This document shows positions 12,705-20,604 of a stretch of DNA of 30,883 nt, piece by piece. A program made the position numbers and the translations under genes. The DNA is from a virus. The notes below the pieces were generated by a model. The model was given only the letters and a program-made list of their open reading frames with translations. It ran no database searches and was not told the DNA's origin. The first letter of the stretch is position 1. Each line of letters starts with the position of its first letter. The stretch lies in the IMG/VR virus record IMGVR_UViG_3300029915_001626, positions 1 through 30,883 of that record, one strand, 5' to 3'.

Positions 12705-14166
12705 GGTTCTCGATCACAAGATCCAGATGCCGGCCGTGTTGCAGATGCGGCCCTATCAGCAGCGCTGGATCGACGACAATACTCGATTCAAGTGCGCCGT
12801 CAAGTCGGCGCGCATCGGCTACTCGTTCGCCACCGCATATCGCCGCGTCGAAATCTCGATGCGGGTGCCTGGGCGCACGACGACGGTGCTCAGTGCATCG
12901 AAGGCGCAGTCGGTCGAATTCGTCGAGACAGCGGCGAAGCTCTGCGAACTGATGGGCGGCACGGCGCGCATGGTGGCCAACGAGGACTTCGTTGACGCGG
13001 TCGGACGTATCGAAGCCATCCAGAGCAAAATCACTTTCCCGAATGGCAGCCGCATCATCGCTCTGCCGGCCAACCCGCGCACGGCGCGCGGCTATCCTGG
13101 CGACGCGGTGCTCGACGAGTTTGCTCACCATGAAGACAGCTACGCGATCTTCGCGGCCGTCTTTCGCCAGGTGGCGCTGGGCAACAGCCTGGAAGTGCTC
13201 TCGACGCCCAACGGCGAACAGGGTAAGTTCTTTGACATTGCGCGCAACCTTGGCCTGGCCGACGGCGTGGCTCCATCCGTTTTGCCTGTGAAAAAGGACG
13301 GCTGGAGCGGCCACTTTGTGGATGTGTACGCCGCCGTGGCCGAGGGCTGCCCCATCAACATCGAGGAGATGCGGCGCGGCCTAAACGATGACGACACCTG
13401 GAATCAGGAGTTCTGCTGCGTTTTTCTCAAGTCAACAGGCGCATGGCTGACGCTGGATCTGATTGCGGCTTGCGAGGACAATACGCTCGACGCAAAGCTC
13501 ATCCAGATCGGTCCGGGTTCGTATACTTCCGCGCTTCTTGATCCGCGCTTTAATCCACGCGGACCTTTGTTCGCCGGAATCGACGTTGGGCGTGATCATG
13601 ATGCCACATGCCTCTGGCTCGATGAGAAGATCGGTGATGTCGCCTATACGCGAGGCGTTTTCTGGCTTTACAACATCACATTTCCGAATCAGGATGCCGC
13701 GCTCAATCCTATCGTGCGGTTGTGCAGCAGGGCAGCGATCGATAAAACCGGCATGGGCGTTGGCCTTTATGACTTGCTCAATGTAACGAACGCCGGACGC
13801 CTGCTCGGGGTGAGCTTCGGTGGAACCAATGACAACGGTGTGCGAATGAAGACGGACCTGGCGATCCGGATCAAAAAGCGCTTCGAACAGATGCGCTCTC
13901 GCATCCCCTATGACGGCCGTATCCGAACCGAACTGCAAGCGATCAAGCGTCAGGCCACTTCGACGGGCGTAACCTTTGATGCTCCGCGAATCGAAATCGA
14001 TACGGCCGTCGCCGGCGGAGGAAAGAAAAAGTCTACCGCTCACGCCGACGTATTTTGGGCCAAAGCGCTGGCCGACATGGCCGCCGATGACGGTATCTGC
14101 ACACTCGATGGCGTCGAAGTCTCCGCAACGCCCACATCTTCTTCGCAACTGAAAGGGTATCTGTAA
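12697..14166 (+). CDS. Terminase large subunit, Mu gp28-like (489 aa)
   Basis: The packaging motor and headful nuclease. ATPase: KSARIGYS at 36-43 replaces the standard Walker A. As in related Mu-like terminases the P-loop is degenerate, with R39 as a possible substitute for lysine. Walker B is AVLDEFA at 137-143 (D140, E141), and the coupling motif LSTPNG lies at 168-173. The RNase-H-like nuclease has D296 (FAGIDVGRD), D349 (AIDKTGMG) and D451 (AHADVFWAKALA), all intact. The start overlaps the small terminase end by 8 nt, and the stop abuts the portal gene with a 1-nt overlap. Length is normal for the family. Confidence 0.93.
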   Translation: MIEVLDHKIQMPAVLQMRPYQQRWIDDNTRFKCAVKSARIGYSFATAYRRVEISMRVPGRTTTVLSASKAQSVEFVETAAKLCELMGGTARMVANEDFVDAVGRIEAIQSKITFPNGSRIIALPANPRTARGYPGDAVLDEFAHHEDSYAIFAAVFRQVALGNSLEVLSTPNGEQGKFFDIARNLGLADGVAPSVLPVKKDGWSGHFVDVYAAVAEGCPINIEEMRRGLNDDDTWNQEFCCVFLKSTGAWLTLDLIAACEDNTLDAKLIQIGPGSYTSALLDPRFNPRGPLFAGIDVGRDHDATCLWLDEKIGDVAYTRGVFWLYNITFPNQDAALNPIVRLCSRAAIDKTGMGVGLYDLLNVTNAGRLLGVSFGGTNDNGVRMKTDLAIRIKKRFEQMRSRIPYDGRIRTELQAIKRQATSTGVTFDAPRIEIDTAVAGGGKKKSTAHADVFWAKALADMAADDGICTLDGVEVSATPTSSSQLKGYL

Positions 14167-15632
14167 TGGCCGATCAACAGACGCAAGCCGTTCCTCCGCT
14201 GCCGCCCACCGGCGAGATGATCTCGACGACCAGTCTCTATATGCAGCAGATCTCGCTCTACCGGAATACCCAGGCGTTCGGCGGCTCGCGCAATCCCTCG
14301 GAAATCTGGTCGGCAATGACCTTTAACATGCCGCAGACGATGGCCTACTTCCGCGAGCTGGAAGAGAAAGACGAGGACGTGAGCAACGCCCTCGACACGC
14401 TGAAACTCTCGGTGCTGGAGCGTGATCGCAGCGTGTTGCCGGCGCCGCGCGACGAATCGGCCCTGGCTCAGGAGGTGAAGGAATTTGTTGAAGCGGAGCT
14501 GAGCAAGCTCGACTTTCACGCGATTCTCGATTGTGTGCTCGATGCGCCTGGCTATGGCTTCAGTGTGCAAGAGATGATCTTTGACACCAGCATGGGGCAG
14601 GCCTCGCTGGTAGACATCAACGATTGCCCGCAGGAGTTATTCCTCTTTGGCAACCGCTTCTATCCGCAGGTTGGCCCGCTGCAACTGCTCGATAACCCCT
14701 GGGCCGCCGAGGGAACGCCGGTCCCTGAGCAGAAGTTTCTGATCTACAGCTATCGCAAGCGCTCGCGCAACCGCATGGGGCGTCCGCTGTTGAAGAGCGT
14801 CTTCTGGCCAAGCTGGTTCAAACGCAACATCCAGCGGATGTGGATGCAATATGCCGAGAAGGGGCCGGGCACGGCCGTCGTCCATTACAACGACGCGGAC
14901 AATAAGTCAGAGCGTAAGCAAGCCGTAGAAATAGCGCAAGCTCTGATTGAGAATGTGGCCGTTGCGGTGCCCAAGGGCTTCGAGTTTGAGCCAGATCTGC
15001 TGAAGATTGCGCGTTCACAAGATCCGCGCGTTTATACGACCTTCTTTCAGACGATGCAATATTCCATCATCCGCCGGATACTGGGCGAAACGCTGACCAG
15101 CTTTGGCAATGAGGGTGGTGGCGGATCGAAGGCGCAGGGAGATACCCACGCCGATACACTGGATCAGCGCTCGGTGGAGCTATGCCGCAGTTTGCAGTCG
15201 GTGGTCAATCGCCAGCTCATTCAGCCTCTTGTACTCTGGAACTTTGGCCCTGCCGCCCCGATGCCGGTTTGGCAGTTTGACTTGGAAGAGGCAGAGGATC
15301 TGGAGCTGCGCCTCACCGTTGACAGCGGCTTGCAGCGCATGGGCAAGAAACTGACCGTTGGCTATGTCTCAGATCGCTACGACATCCCGCTGACCAAGAG
15401 CGAAACCGAAGATGAGGAGCTGGTGCCCAACGTGAATGCGCCTACCGTGGCCCTGCGCGATACCACGTCTTCGTCTTTCAGCGAATCGAATCGCCGCACC
15501 AAGCTGGCCATGAACGCGGAGATGGAGCAATACGACAGGATGTTCGGTCAAATGCAATCGGAAGCCGAGGAGATTTTCCGCCAGCGTGTGCGCCAGGTTG
15601 CGGCTACAGCGGTAGCGCCGAAGGAGCAGTAG
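14166..15632 (+). CDS. Portal protein, DUF935 / Mu gp29-like (488 aa)
   Basis: Portal ring at the head vertex through which DNA enters and leaves. Typical features are DVSNALDTLKLSVLERDRSV (about 77-96) and the wing/stem segment FHAILDCVLDAPGYGFSVQE (about 119-138). YRKRSRNRMGRPLLKSVFWP then WFKRNIQRMWMQYAEK follow, the usual long basic helix leading into the stem. The later domain RILGETLTSFGNEGGGGSKA has the flexible glycine loop of the family. The C-terminal 80 residues (about 410-488) are acidic and glutamine-rich. It starts on the last base of the terminase stop and is followed by MuF after 1 nt. Confidence 0.92.
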   Translation: MADQQTQAVPPLPPTGEMISTTSLYMQQISLYRNTQAFGGSRNPSEIWSAMTFNMPQTMAYFRELEEKDEDVSNALDTLKLSVLERDRSVLPAPRDESALAQEVKEFVEAELSKLDFHAILDCVLDAPGYGFSVQEMIFDTSMGQASLVDINDCPQELFLFGNRFYPQVGPLQLLDNPWAAEGTPVPEQKFLIYSYRKRSRNRMGRPLLKSVFWPSWFKRNIQRMWMQYAEKGPGTAVVHYNDADNKSERKQAVEIAQALIENVAVAVPKGFEFEPDLLKIARSQDPRVYTTFFQTMQYSIIRRILGETLTSFGNEGGGGSKAQGDTHADTLDQRSVELCRSLQSVVNRQLIQPLVLWNFGPAAPMPVWQFDLEEAEDLELRLTVDSGLQRMGKKLTVGYVSDRYDIPLTKSETEDEELVPNVNAPTVALRDTTSSSFSESNRRTKLAMNAEMEQYDRMFGQMQSEAEEIFRQRVRQVAATAVAPKEQ

Positions 15633-15633
15633 C

Positions 15634-16464
15634 ATGGTCTTCGGCCTCACCTCTCATGAGCAGGTAGCGCAGGCGCGCCTGGGCGACCTGCTCACCGAGC
15701 ATCTGGCCGCCACCAACCTGCTAGGCCGTCTGCATGTCGCCCGCTTTGGCCTGATGAAAACCAAGCGTCCCGTGCGCCTGGCGACCAGCTTTGGCCCATC
15801 GCGCACTTTCGCCGAAGACGACATCCAGGGCGATACGCTCAACGTCGGCTTTAGCTTTGAGCTGCCTCCCACGGGCGCGGTCAACTATCTGCGCAATCTG
15901 ACGCCGGTGACCCGCGATCTTTTTGACGGGCTGACACGCCACTACCAGAACGATGCCTTCACCATCGCCGGGGTCAGCGATCAGAGACTGATCGCCAAGA
16001 TCCGCGACGCCTTGGCCGAGACGCTGGCCAAGGGCGGCACACGCGACGACTTCCACGCGGCGGTTGACGAGTTATGCAGTGAAGCCGGTGTGCAAAAGCT
16101 GGCGGCCTTCGATCTGGATACCGTCTTCCAGACCAATGCAGGCAAAGCCTACAGTGCCGGCCGGCTTGAACAGATGCGCGAGCCGGGTATGATGGAGGCG
16201 CTGCCCTATTGGCAATACTGGACCGTGGGCGACTTGCGGGTGCGCCCGGCTCATGCGGCGCTGGATGGTTTTTGCGCGCGGGCCATTGATCCGGTCTGGC
16301 TCAAGATTTATCCGCCCAACGACTATAACTGCCGCTGCTCGGTGATTCCCATTTTGCCCGAGGATGCGCCCGAGGGAAGCGACGAAGGTGGCCTGGAACG
16401 GCTGCCGCTATTGGCGCGTCTGGGTGTGCCCCGGCCCGGCTTCCACACGTTGACTAGTTTGTAA
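15634..16464 (+). CDS. F: MuF-like minor head protein, Mu gp30 (276 aa)
   Basis: Internal head protein bound to the portal, needed for head assembly. After a short N-terminal helical region (1-40) it carries the MuF domain. The marker segment is V203-R-P-A-H-A-A-LDG (about 203-212), with DPVW (219-222), YPPN (226-229) and the CRC pair C233/C235, followed by SVIPI. Length is shorter than Mu gp30 because the N-terminal part is reduced. It is preceded directly by the portal gene and followed by the second copy of the 58-bp element. The protein at 7178 is a paralogue of its C-terminal two thirds. Confidence 0.9.
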   Translation: MVFGLTSHEQVAQARLGDLLTEHLAATNLLGRLHVARFGLMKTKRPVRLATSFGPSRTFAEDDIQGDTLNVGFSFELPPTGAVNYLRNLTPVTRDLFDGLTRHYQNDAFTIAGVSDQRLIAKIRDALAETLAKGGTRDDFHAAVDELCSEAGVQKLAAFDLDTVFQTNAGKAYSAGRLEQMREPGMMEALPYWQYWTVGDLRVRPAHAALDGFCARAIDPVWLKIYPPNDYNCRCSVIPILPEDAPEGSDEGGLERLPLLARLGVPRPGFHTLTSL

Positions 16465-16522
16465 GTGTTCCATATTTCACACCAATTCCCGGTCTAACTC
16501 TGAAGCCATTGCCCCGCACTTA
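16465..16522 (+). repeat. 58-bp conserved intergenic element, copy 2
   Basis: Begins at the base after the MuF stop codon and ends 11 nt before the protease ATG. It matches 7822-7879 at 43 of 58 positions without gaps. In this copy TAAGTG (16462-16467) and CACTTA (16517-16522) are complementary and could close the element into a stem. A TATATT at 16521-16526 at its right edge resembles a -10 box. Confidence 0.7.
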
Positions 16523-16532
16523 TATTCGCATT

Positions 16533-17861
16533 ATGGCGAAGACGAAGACAGTGGATGGAGCGGCGCTCACGGCGGATCAGTTCGCCTACGTGGGCGACCC
16601 CACCGACATCGAGACCTGGCACTTGCCGCTTGATACGCACAAACACGTCAACTCCGCGCTCGATATGTTTGCCCACACCGATCTGCCGTCGAGCGCCAAA
16701 GGTCCGACGGCGCGCAAGATCGTGGCCAAAGCCAAAGACGAGAATCTCGATACCACTGACTTTGTGAAGAATCACCTCAGCCAGAACTTTGACGAAGCGA
16801 CGTCGCCTTGGATTGAGATCTTCCGCGCGGGCGATTATCGCTCTGCGGGTAAGGGATTGATCACGCGCAACGACCTGGACCGCGTGGTGCGCAATTACGA
16901 TCCCAAGTTTCATGAGGCGCCGGTTTGCATTGGCCACCCCAAAGACGACAAGCCAGCCTTTGGCTGGATTGAGCGGCTGGCCGTCAATGGCGATACGTTG
17001 CTGGCCAAGGAAAAGCAGGTCGATCCCATTTTCAACGAAGCTCGCAGTGCGGGCCGCTACAAGAAGCGGTCGGCCGGGTTCTACCAGAACGCGGCCGGCC
17101 AGATAGCCGGACTGCGGCATGTGGCCTATTTGGGTGCGCAGCCGCCGCAGGTCAAAGGCTTAGCAGACGTCGCTTTTGACGATCACGGGCTGAAGTTCAT
17201 CGAGGTGGACTTCGGGGAGGATGAAACAGTGCCAGACGAAAACAAAACCGTAGTCGAGCAGATCAAGGCCTACTTTGCGGAGCTGCTTGGCGGCAACGCG
17301 CAACCCAGAACCTTCAGCGAAGACGATGCTCGGCGCATCGCCACGGAGGCTGTGAGCGCGGCCACCGCGCCCTTGCAGACCAAGGTGACGGCGCTGGAGA
17401 CGCAACTGCAAACCCAGGCTACGCAGTTTGCCGAGCGCGAGAAGGCTATCGCCGGCGGCGAGTTGAAGCAGCGCGCCCAGGCGGCCGTTACCCGGCTCAA
17501 GGCCGCGGGCAAGTGGATTCCGGCCTTCGACAAGATGGGCCTGGTCTCGGTCTTCGAGGAGCTGGCCAAGTCCACCGCGACCGTGGAGTTTGGCGAGGGC
17601 GAAGCCAAGAAGACTCTCTCTCCGCTGGAGATGCAGGTGCTCTTTTTGGAGGGTCTGCCGAAGATCGTTCCCGGCGGCACACTCTTCACCGGCGCTCTTG
17701 GCGCTCACAAGGCTGGCAACAGCAGCGGCGATCCGCTGACTGACGCGGCTCGCGCGCGCCAGAAGGAAAAGGACATCACCTTTGGCGAGGCGTTGGCCCA
17801 GGTGGCTGAGGAACAGCCGGAACTGACGGTAGCCGGCACAGCCGCGGGCGGCGCGGTCTAA
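16533..17861 (+). CDS. I: Head maturation protease with scaffold domain, Mu I-like (442 aa)
   Basis: Three parts are visible. Residues 1-80 form an added N-terminal domain (VDGAALTADQFAYVGDPTD, LPLDTHKHVNSALDMFAHTD, ARKIVAKAKDENLDTTDFVK) resembling DUF6582-type phage modules. Residues 93-210 are the Mu I protease: WIEIFRAGDYRSAGKGLITR, CIGHPKDDKPAFGWIERL, YKKRSAGFYQ (S180 as candidate nucleophile, H135 nearby), then HVAYLGAQPPQVKGL. Residues 233-442 are the scaffold with a coiled coil (about 270-330). It should guide capsid assembly and then digest the scaffold. No ribosome-binding site is visible before the ATG at 16533; an in-frame TTG at 16509 is the alternative start. Confidence 0.87.
   Translation: MAKTKTVDGAALTADQFAYVGDPTDIETWHLPLDTHKHVNSALDMFAHTDLPSSAKGPTARKIVAKAKDENLDTTDFVKNHLSQNFDEATSPWIEIFRAGDYRSAGKGLITRNDLDRVVRNYDPKFHEAPVCIGHPKDDKPAFGWIERLAVNGDTLLAKEKQVDPIFNEARSAGRYKKRSAGFYQNAAGQIAGLRHVAYLGAQPPQVKGLADVAFDDHGLKFIEVDFGEDETVPDENKTVVEQIKAYFAELLGGNAQPRTFSEDDARRIATEAVSAATAPLQTKVTALETQLQTQATQFAEREKAIAGGELKQRAQAAVTRLKAAGKWIPAFDKMGLVSVFEELAKSTATVEFGEGEAKKTLSPLEMQVLFLEGLPKIVPGGTLFTGALGAHKAGNSSGDPLTDAARARQKEKDITFGEALAQVAEEQPELTVAGTAAGGAV
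17229..17861 (+). CDS. Z: Nested scaffold protein, Mu Z-like, internal start (210 aa)
   Basis: Inside the protease gene and in the same frame, GGGGAGG (17214-17220) lies 8 nt before a GTG at 17229, codon 233. That would make a separate 210-residue protein beginning VPDENKTVVEQIKAYF, exactly the scaffold half without the protease. Mu gene Z is nested in gene I in the same way. The site is better than that of the full-length gene, consistent with the need for many scaffold copies per head. The coiled coil ALETQLQTQATQFAEREKAI supports the scaffold call. Confidence 0.65.
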   Translation: MPDENKTVVEQIKAYFAELLGGNAQPRTFSEDDARRIATEAVSAATAPLQTKVTALETQLQTQATQFAEREKAIAGGELKQRAQAAVTRLKAAGKWIPAFDKMGLVSVFEELAKSTATVEFGEGEAKKTLSPLEMQVLFLEGLPKIVPGGTLFTGALGAHKAGNSSGDPLTDAARARQKEKDITFGEALAQVAEEQPELTVAGTAAGGAV

Positions 17862-17913
17862 GTTCCAGGCTCCGGTATCACGCCGGGGGAGATGGAGCGG
17901 CATCTCGGATAAC

Positions 17914-17938
17914 GCTGGGCGGCCGCTATTCGCCCAGC
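17914..17938 (+). other. 8-bp hairpin between scaffold and decoration genes
   Basis: GCTGGGCG (17914-17921) pairs with CGCCCAGC (17931-17938) around a 9-nt loop, then ACAGCTTTTAG. It lies in the 104-nt gap before the decoration gene and could be a partial terminator or an mRNA-stabilising stem upstream of GAGGAGG (17955-17961). Confidence 0.5.
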
Positions 17939-17965
17939 ACAGCTTTTAGCCCCGAGGAGGGCACA

Positions 17966-18685
17966 ATGGCGAACATCTACGTTGAAGCAAAAGGCCCCAA
18001 AGGCGTACAGGCGAAGGAATCTCTTTTGCCTGCGGCCGTTGCGGGCTACCAGCGGGGCCTGGCGGTAACTTACGGTTCCGATCAATACCACGCGGCCCTG
18101 GTCGCGGCCGCCACGGTTGCCGTTGGCATCTTGGAAGAGGATGCGATCAGCACCCGTAACCCCAGCGCGGTGGTCGAATTCGGCCAGACGGTGGCGCAGG
18201 TCGGCGCAAACGTGACGGCTCTGCAACCGCTGACCACCAATGCGGCCAGCCAGCTTGTGCCCGCGCAGCCGGGGCAGCCAGTGATTGCCGTGGCGCTGGA
18301 GCCGCAGGTTTATGTGGCCCCCGGCAGCTTTGCCAATGTCTTTGTGCTCGGCCTCTTCGGCTTCACGATGCCCGGCGATACGGTCGCCTATCTCGGCGCT
18401 GCCGGCGCGGTTCCGCTGATCACGGGCACTTATTCCATTAACGCCGCGGCGGCTGTCCAGGTAACCCTGGCTGCTCCCACGACGCCCGCGCAAGACGGCA
18501 CCACGATTTTCGTTACGGCTGGCACCGCCCACGCGCACACCGTGAAGACGGCGGCCAACGGCATCAACGGCGCCAAAGACACGGTGACCTTTGCGGCCGT
18601 GGGCGATGGCGTGGAGTTGGAATCGGTGGCCGGGGGCTGGATTGTGCGCTCCCTGGTGGGCGGCGCGGCCCTCTCTGAGGTTTAA
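17966..18685 (+). CDS. Head decoration / capsid cement protein (239 aa)
   Basis: A beta-rich Ala/Val/Thr protein placed directly before the major capsid gene, where Mu-like and lambda-like phages encode head decoration proteins. The first half (MANIYVEAKGPKGVQAKESL, then AVTYGSDQYHAALVAAATVA, AVGILEEDAISTRNPSAVVE) matches DUF2190-like cement proteins, with a glycine-marked beta barrel. The second half (from about 150, GTYSINAAAAVQVTLAAPTT) looks like an added beta domain that could project from the capsid surface. A strong GAGGAGG precedes the ATG. Expected to bind capsid hexamers and stabilise the filled head. Confidence 0.75.
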   Translation: MANIYVEAKGPKGVQAKESLLPAAVAGYQRGLAVTYGSDQYHAALVAAATVAVGILEEDAISTRNPSAVVEFGQTVAQVGANVTALQPLTTNAASQLVPAQPGQPVIAVALEPQVYVAPGSFANVFVLGLFGFTMPGDTVAYLGAAGAVPLITGTYSINAAAAVQVTLAAPTTPAQDGTTIFVTAGTAHAHTVKTAANGINGAKDTVTFAAVGDGVELESVAGGWIVRSLVGGAALSEV

Positions 18686-18691
18686 TCCGCG

Positions 18692-18726
18692 CGCCGCGCG
18701 CCCGGCTGAACACCAGGCGCGCGGCG
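18692..18726 (+). terminator. 11-bp GC hairpin before the major capsid gene
   Basis: CGCCGCGCGCC (18692-18702) pairs exactly with its complement at 18716-18726 around a 13-nt loop, 7 nt after the decoration stop. The following bases (ATGCTTAACGG) lack a T-run. It may pause or partly terminate transcription or block 3' exonucleases, helping set the ratio of decoration to capsid protein. Confidence 0.55.
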
Positions 18727-18772
18727 ATGCTTAACGGAAATTTGACCCGCGTGAGCGGAGGAGGATCATTCA

Positions 18773-19846
18773 ATGGGCGGTTATGTAGGTCTTGCGCCAG
18801 CGGGCTTTCCGAATGTGGCGCTCAGCAATTTCGCAAAGGAATTCACTGACGACGAAGTGCCGCTGGTGGGCGATCTGCTTGCCGGGCGCGTTCCGGTGGA
18901 TCGGCAGTCCTTCCCTTATATCATCTGGAACCGCGACAACCTGCGCCTTCCCGGCTCGACGCTGCGCGCGCCCAGCGATGGCGCTACCACGATTCGGCGC
19001 TCCTACTCGACCGACACCTTCTTTTGCCGGTCTCACGCCCTCAAAGGCAGTGTGCCTTTCGAGGATGAAGCCTATGGCTTGGGCTTGGGGTTCAGCACCA
19101 AGCAGCACTTGACCACCGACATCATCGGCCGCATTCGCCGCGCCCGTGAGGCCGAGATCGCCGCGATGGCGCTCTCGACAGCCAACTTCCCCAATGGCGT
19201 GACGTATGCCAGCGCAGCCTCGCAGTGGGATTCGTATATTCAGAATCCCGCCAATGACACTGCCGCCACCGTGACTTCGCACCCCATCGAGGATGTGGAG
19301 ACGTACAAAGAAATCTTGCGCCAGGCTGGAGTGCAAGACCCTCTGATGGTCTTGATCTTGTCGAGCCCTGTCGTCAAGGTGCTGGTGAATCACCCCGAGA
19401 TCATTGAACGCTTCAAGTACACCAATGCGACCGGCATCATTGATCTCGACAAGCTCTCGTCTGTCTTTGGCGTCAAATGTGCGCGCGCGGCGGCGATGCA
19501 AATGTCGCAGAACAATGTGCTCTCGTGGATCTGGGGCGCGAATGCCTTCCTCGGCTTCAGCAAGCCCAATCCTGACCGCATGGACGTGAGCTGCATGAAG
19601 ACCTTCGTCTGGGCTGGCGGCAAGGGGCCTGACGGCAGCTCCACCGGGTCGCCCGCCGCGCCAGGCACCATCGACGGCTACGGCGTGTTGGAGTGGCTCG
19701 ACCCCGAGCAGGACAAGAAAACCTACTGGCAGTCGGTGGACTGGTACTACGACATCAAGGTCACGGCCCAGGAAACCGGCATCCCGCTGCTCAACGTCGT
19801 CTCCGCTCCCACCATGGAAGTGATTGCCGGCGACATCGAGGGCTAA
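18773..19846 (+). CDS. Major capsid protein (357 aa)
   Basis: HK97-fold type major capsid by position, length and layout. It starts MGGYVGLAPAGFPNVALSNF, then FAKEFTDDEVPLVGDLLAGR (N-arm). A charged E-loop region follows (SYSTDTFFCRSHALKGSVPF), a spine helix RIRRAREAEIAAMAL (about 120-135), and a P-domain/A-domain section VETYKEILRQAGVQDPLMVL. Its C-terminal part includes DWYYDIKVTAQETG, typical of capsid ends. It does not look closely like Mu T; I assign it from synteny and general shape. A good AGGAGG precedes the ATG at 18773, and strong hairpins flank the gene. Confidence 0.83.
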   Translation: MGGYVGLAPAGFPNVALSNFAKEFTDDEVPLVGDLLAGRVPVDRQSFPYIIWNRDNLRLPGSTLRAPSDGATTIRRSYSTDTFFCRSHALKGSVPFEDEAYGLGLGFSTKQHLTTDIIGRIRRAREAEIAAMALSTANFPNGVTYASAASQWDSYIQNPANDTAATVTSHPIEDVETYKEILRQAGVQDPLMVLILSSPVVKVLVNHPEIIERFKYTNATGIIDLDKLSSVFGVKCARAAAMQMSQNNVLSWIWGANAFLGFSKPNPDRMDVSCMKTFVWAGGKGPDGSSTGSPAAPGTIDGYGVLEWLDPEQDKKTYWQSVDWYYDIKVTAQETGIPLLNVVSAPTMEVIAGDIEG

Positions 19847-19859
19847 ACCAGCTTGAATA

Positions 19860-19898
19860 TGTCAGAGGCGCGGCCGCCTGGTGGCCGCGCCTCTGACA
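19860..19898 (+). terminator. 16-bp perfect hairpin after the major capsid gene
   Basis: The arm 19860-19875 (TGTCAGAGGCGCGGCC) pairs without mismatch with 19883-19898 around the 7-nt loop GCCTGGT, starting 13 nt after the capsid stop. There is no T-run after it (AACCAAACG). It is the longest perfect stem in the window and a good candidate for a transcription brake or a 3'-end protector giving high capsid mRNA levels. Confidence 0.65.
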
Positions 19899-19935
19899 AA
19901 CCAAACGCAGAAGATCGCAAGAAGGGACAATCGCA

Positions 19936-20133
19936 ATGGCTTCAAAGAAAGACACTCCTGAAACCGCCGCCGAGCCGGAATCCGCAACGAACGGCGTGAA
20001 TACCTATACGGTGCTCTCGAATCTGCATCGCGACGGGAAGTTGTATCTGCGGCGCTCGCCCATCAAGCTCTCTGATAAGGACGCCGCGCCCCTGCTGAAG
20101 GCGAAGCAGATTGCCGTAAAGGCAGCCAAGTAA
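19936..20133 (+). CDS. Small head-tail region protein (65 aa)
   Basis: A 65-residue protein with a disordered acidic start (MASKKDTPETAAEPESATNG) and a small beta-type core (YTVLSNLHRDGKLYLRRSPI, KLSDKDAAPLLKAKQIAVKA). The pattern 'hxDGKxY...I.L.....A..L' matches short proteins found after the capsid gene in many Mu-like phages (DUF7210-like from memory). They are likely minor head or joining proteins. AAGAAGGG lies upstream of the ATG. The gp36-like gene starts 3 nt after its stop. Confidence 0.65.
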   Translation: MASKKDTPETAAEPESATNGVNTYTVLSNLHRDGKLYLRRSPIKLSDKDAAPLLKAKQIAVKAAK

Positions 20134-20136
20134 CCC

Positions 20137-20604
20137 ATGGCCTACGCGACCCAAGCCGATCTGGTGCCTCTGCGCCTAACGCAGAAAGACCTGGCAGAGT
20201 TGACGGTTGACGATCCGCTCGTTGATCCCGCCTCTGTGGCCGGTCAGCAGATCACTGCCAGCGTGACCAGCGCCGCGTTGGAAGAGGCTTCAGGCCGCGT
20301 CGAGAGTTATTGCCGTATGCGCTATATCACGCCGCTCCAGCAGTCGGACGATGTGAAGGCGCTGACTCTCGACATTGCCGTCTACATCCTCTTCAGCCGG
20401 CGTCGCGAAACGCAGATTACCGAGACGGTGCAGCAGCGATTCGACCAGGCGATTGGGTTTCTCAAGGACATTGCGGCGGCCCGCGCCTCGCTTGATCAAC
20501 CGGCCACTTCGGTGCAGCCTCAGACCTCGCTGGGTGGCCCGGAAATCTCGAACAAGGATCGCAACATGCAATTCAGCGATCGCAACCTGGAAGGGTTCGT
20601 ATGA
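20137..20604 (+). CDS. Mu gp36-like head-tail connector (DUF1320, 155 aa)
   Basis: DUF1320 members act as adaptors attached below the portal. The opening MAYATQADLVPLRLTQKDLA is the family signature (Y-x-x-x-x-D-L). It is followed by AALEEASGRVESYCRMRYIT (helix with the conserved E..S...YL..RY-type pattern) and VKALTLDIAVYILFSRRRET, the second conserved helix, then a disordered C-terminus. Length and order (after capsid, before gpG) match Mu gp36. Its stop overlaps the gpG start by 4 nt. Confidence 0.88.
   Translation: MAYATQADLVPLRLTQKDLAELTVDDPLVDPASVAGQQITASVTSAALEEASGRVESYCRMRYITPLQQSDDVKALTLDIAVYILFSRRRETQITETVQQRFDQAIGFLKDIAAARASLDQPATSVQPQTSLGGPEISNKDRNMQFSDRNLEGFV

Noticed and set aside
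13432-14316. 294-residue minus-strand frame opposite the terminase
   Set aside because: Shadow of the terminase nuclease domain, whose acidic residues are all present.
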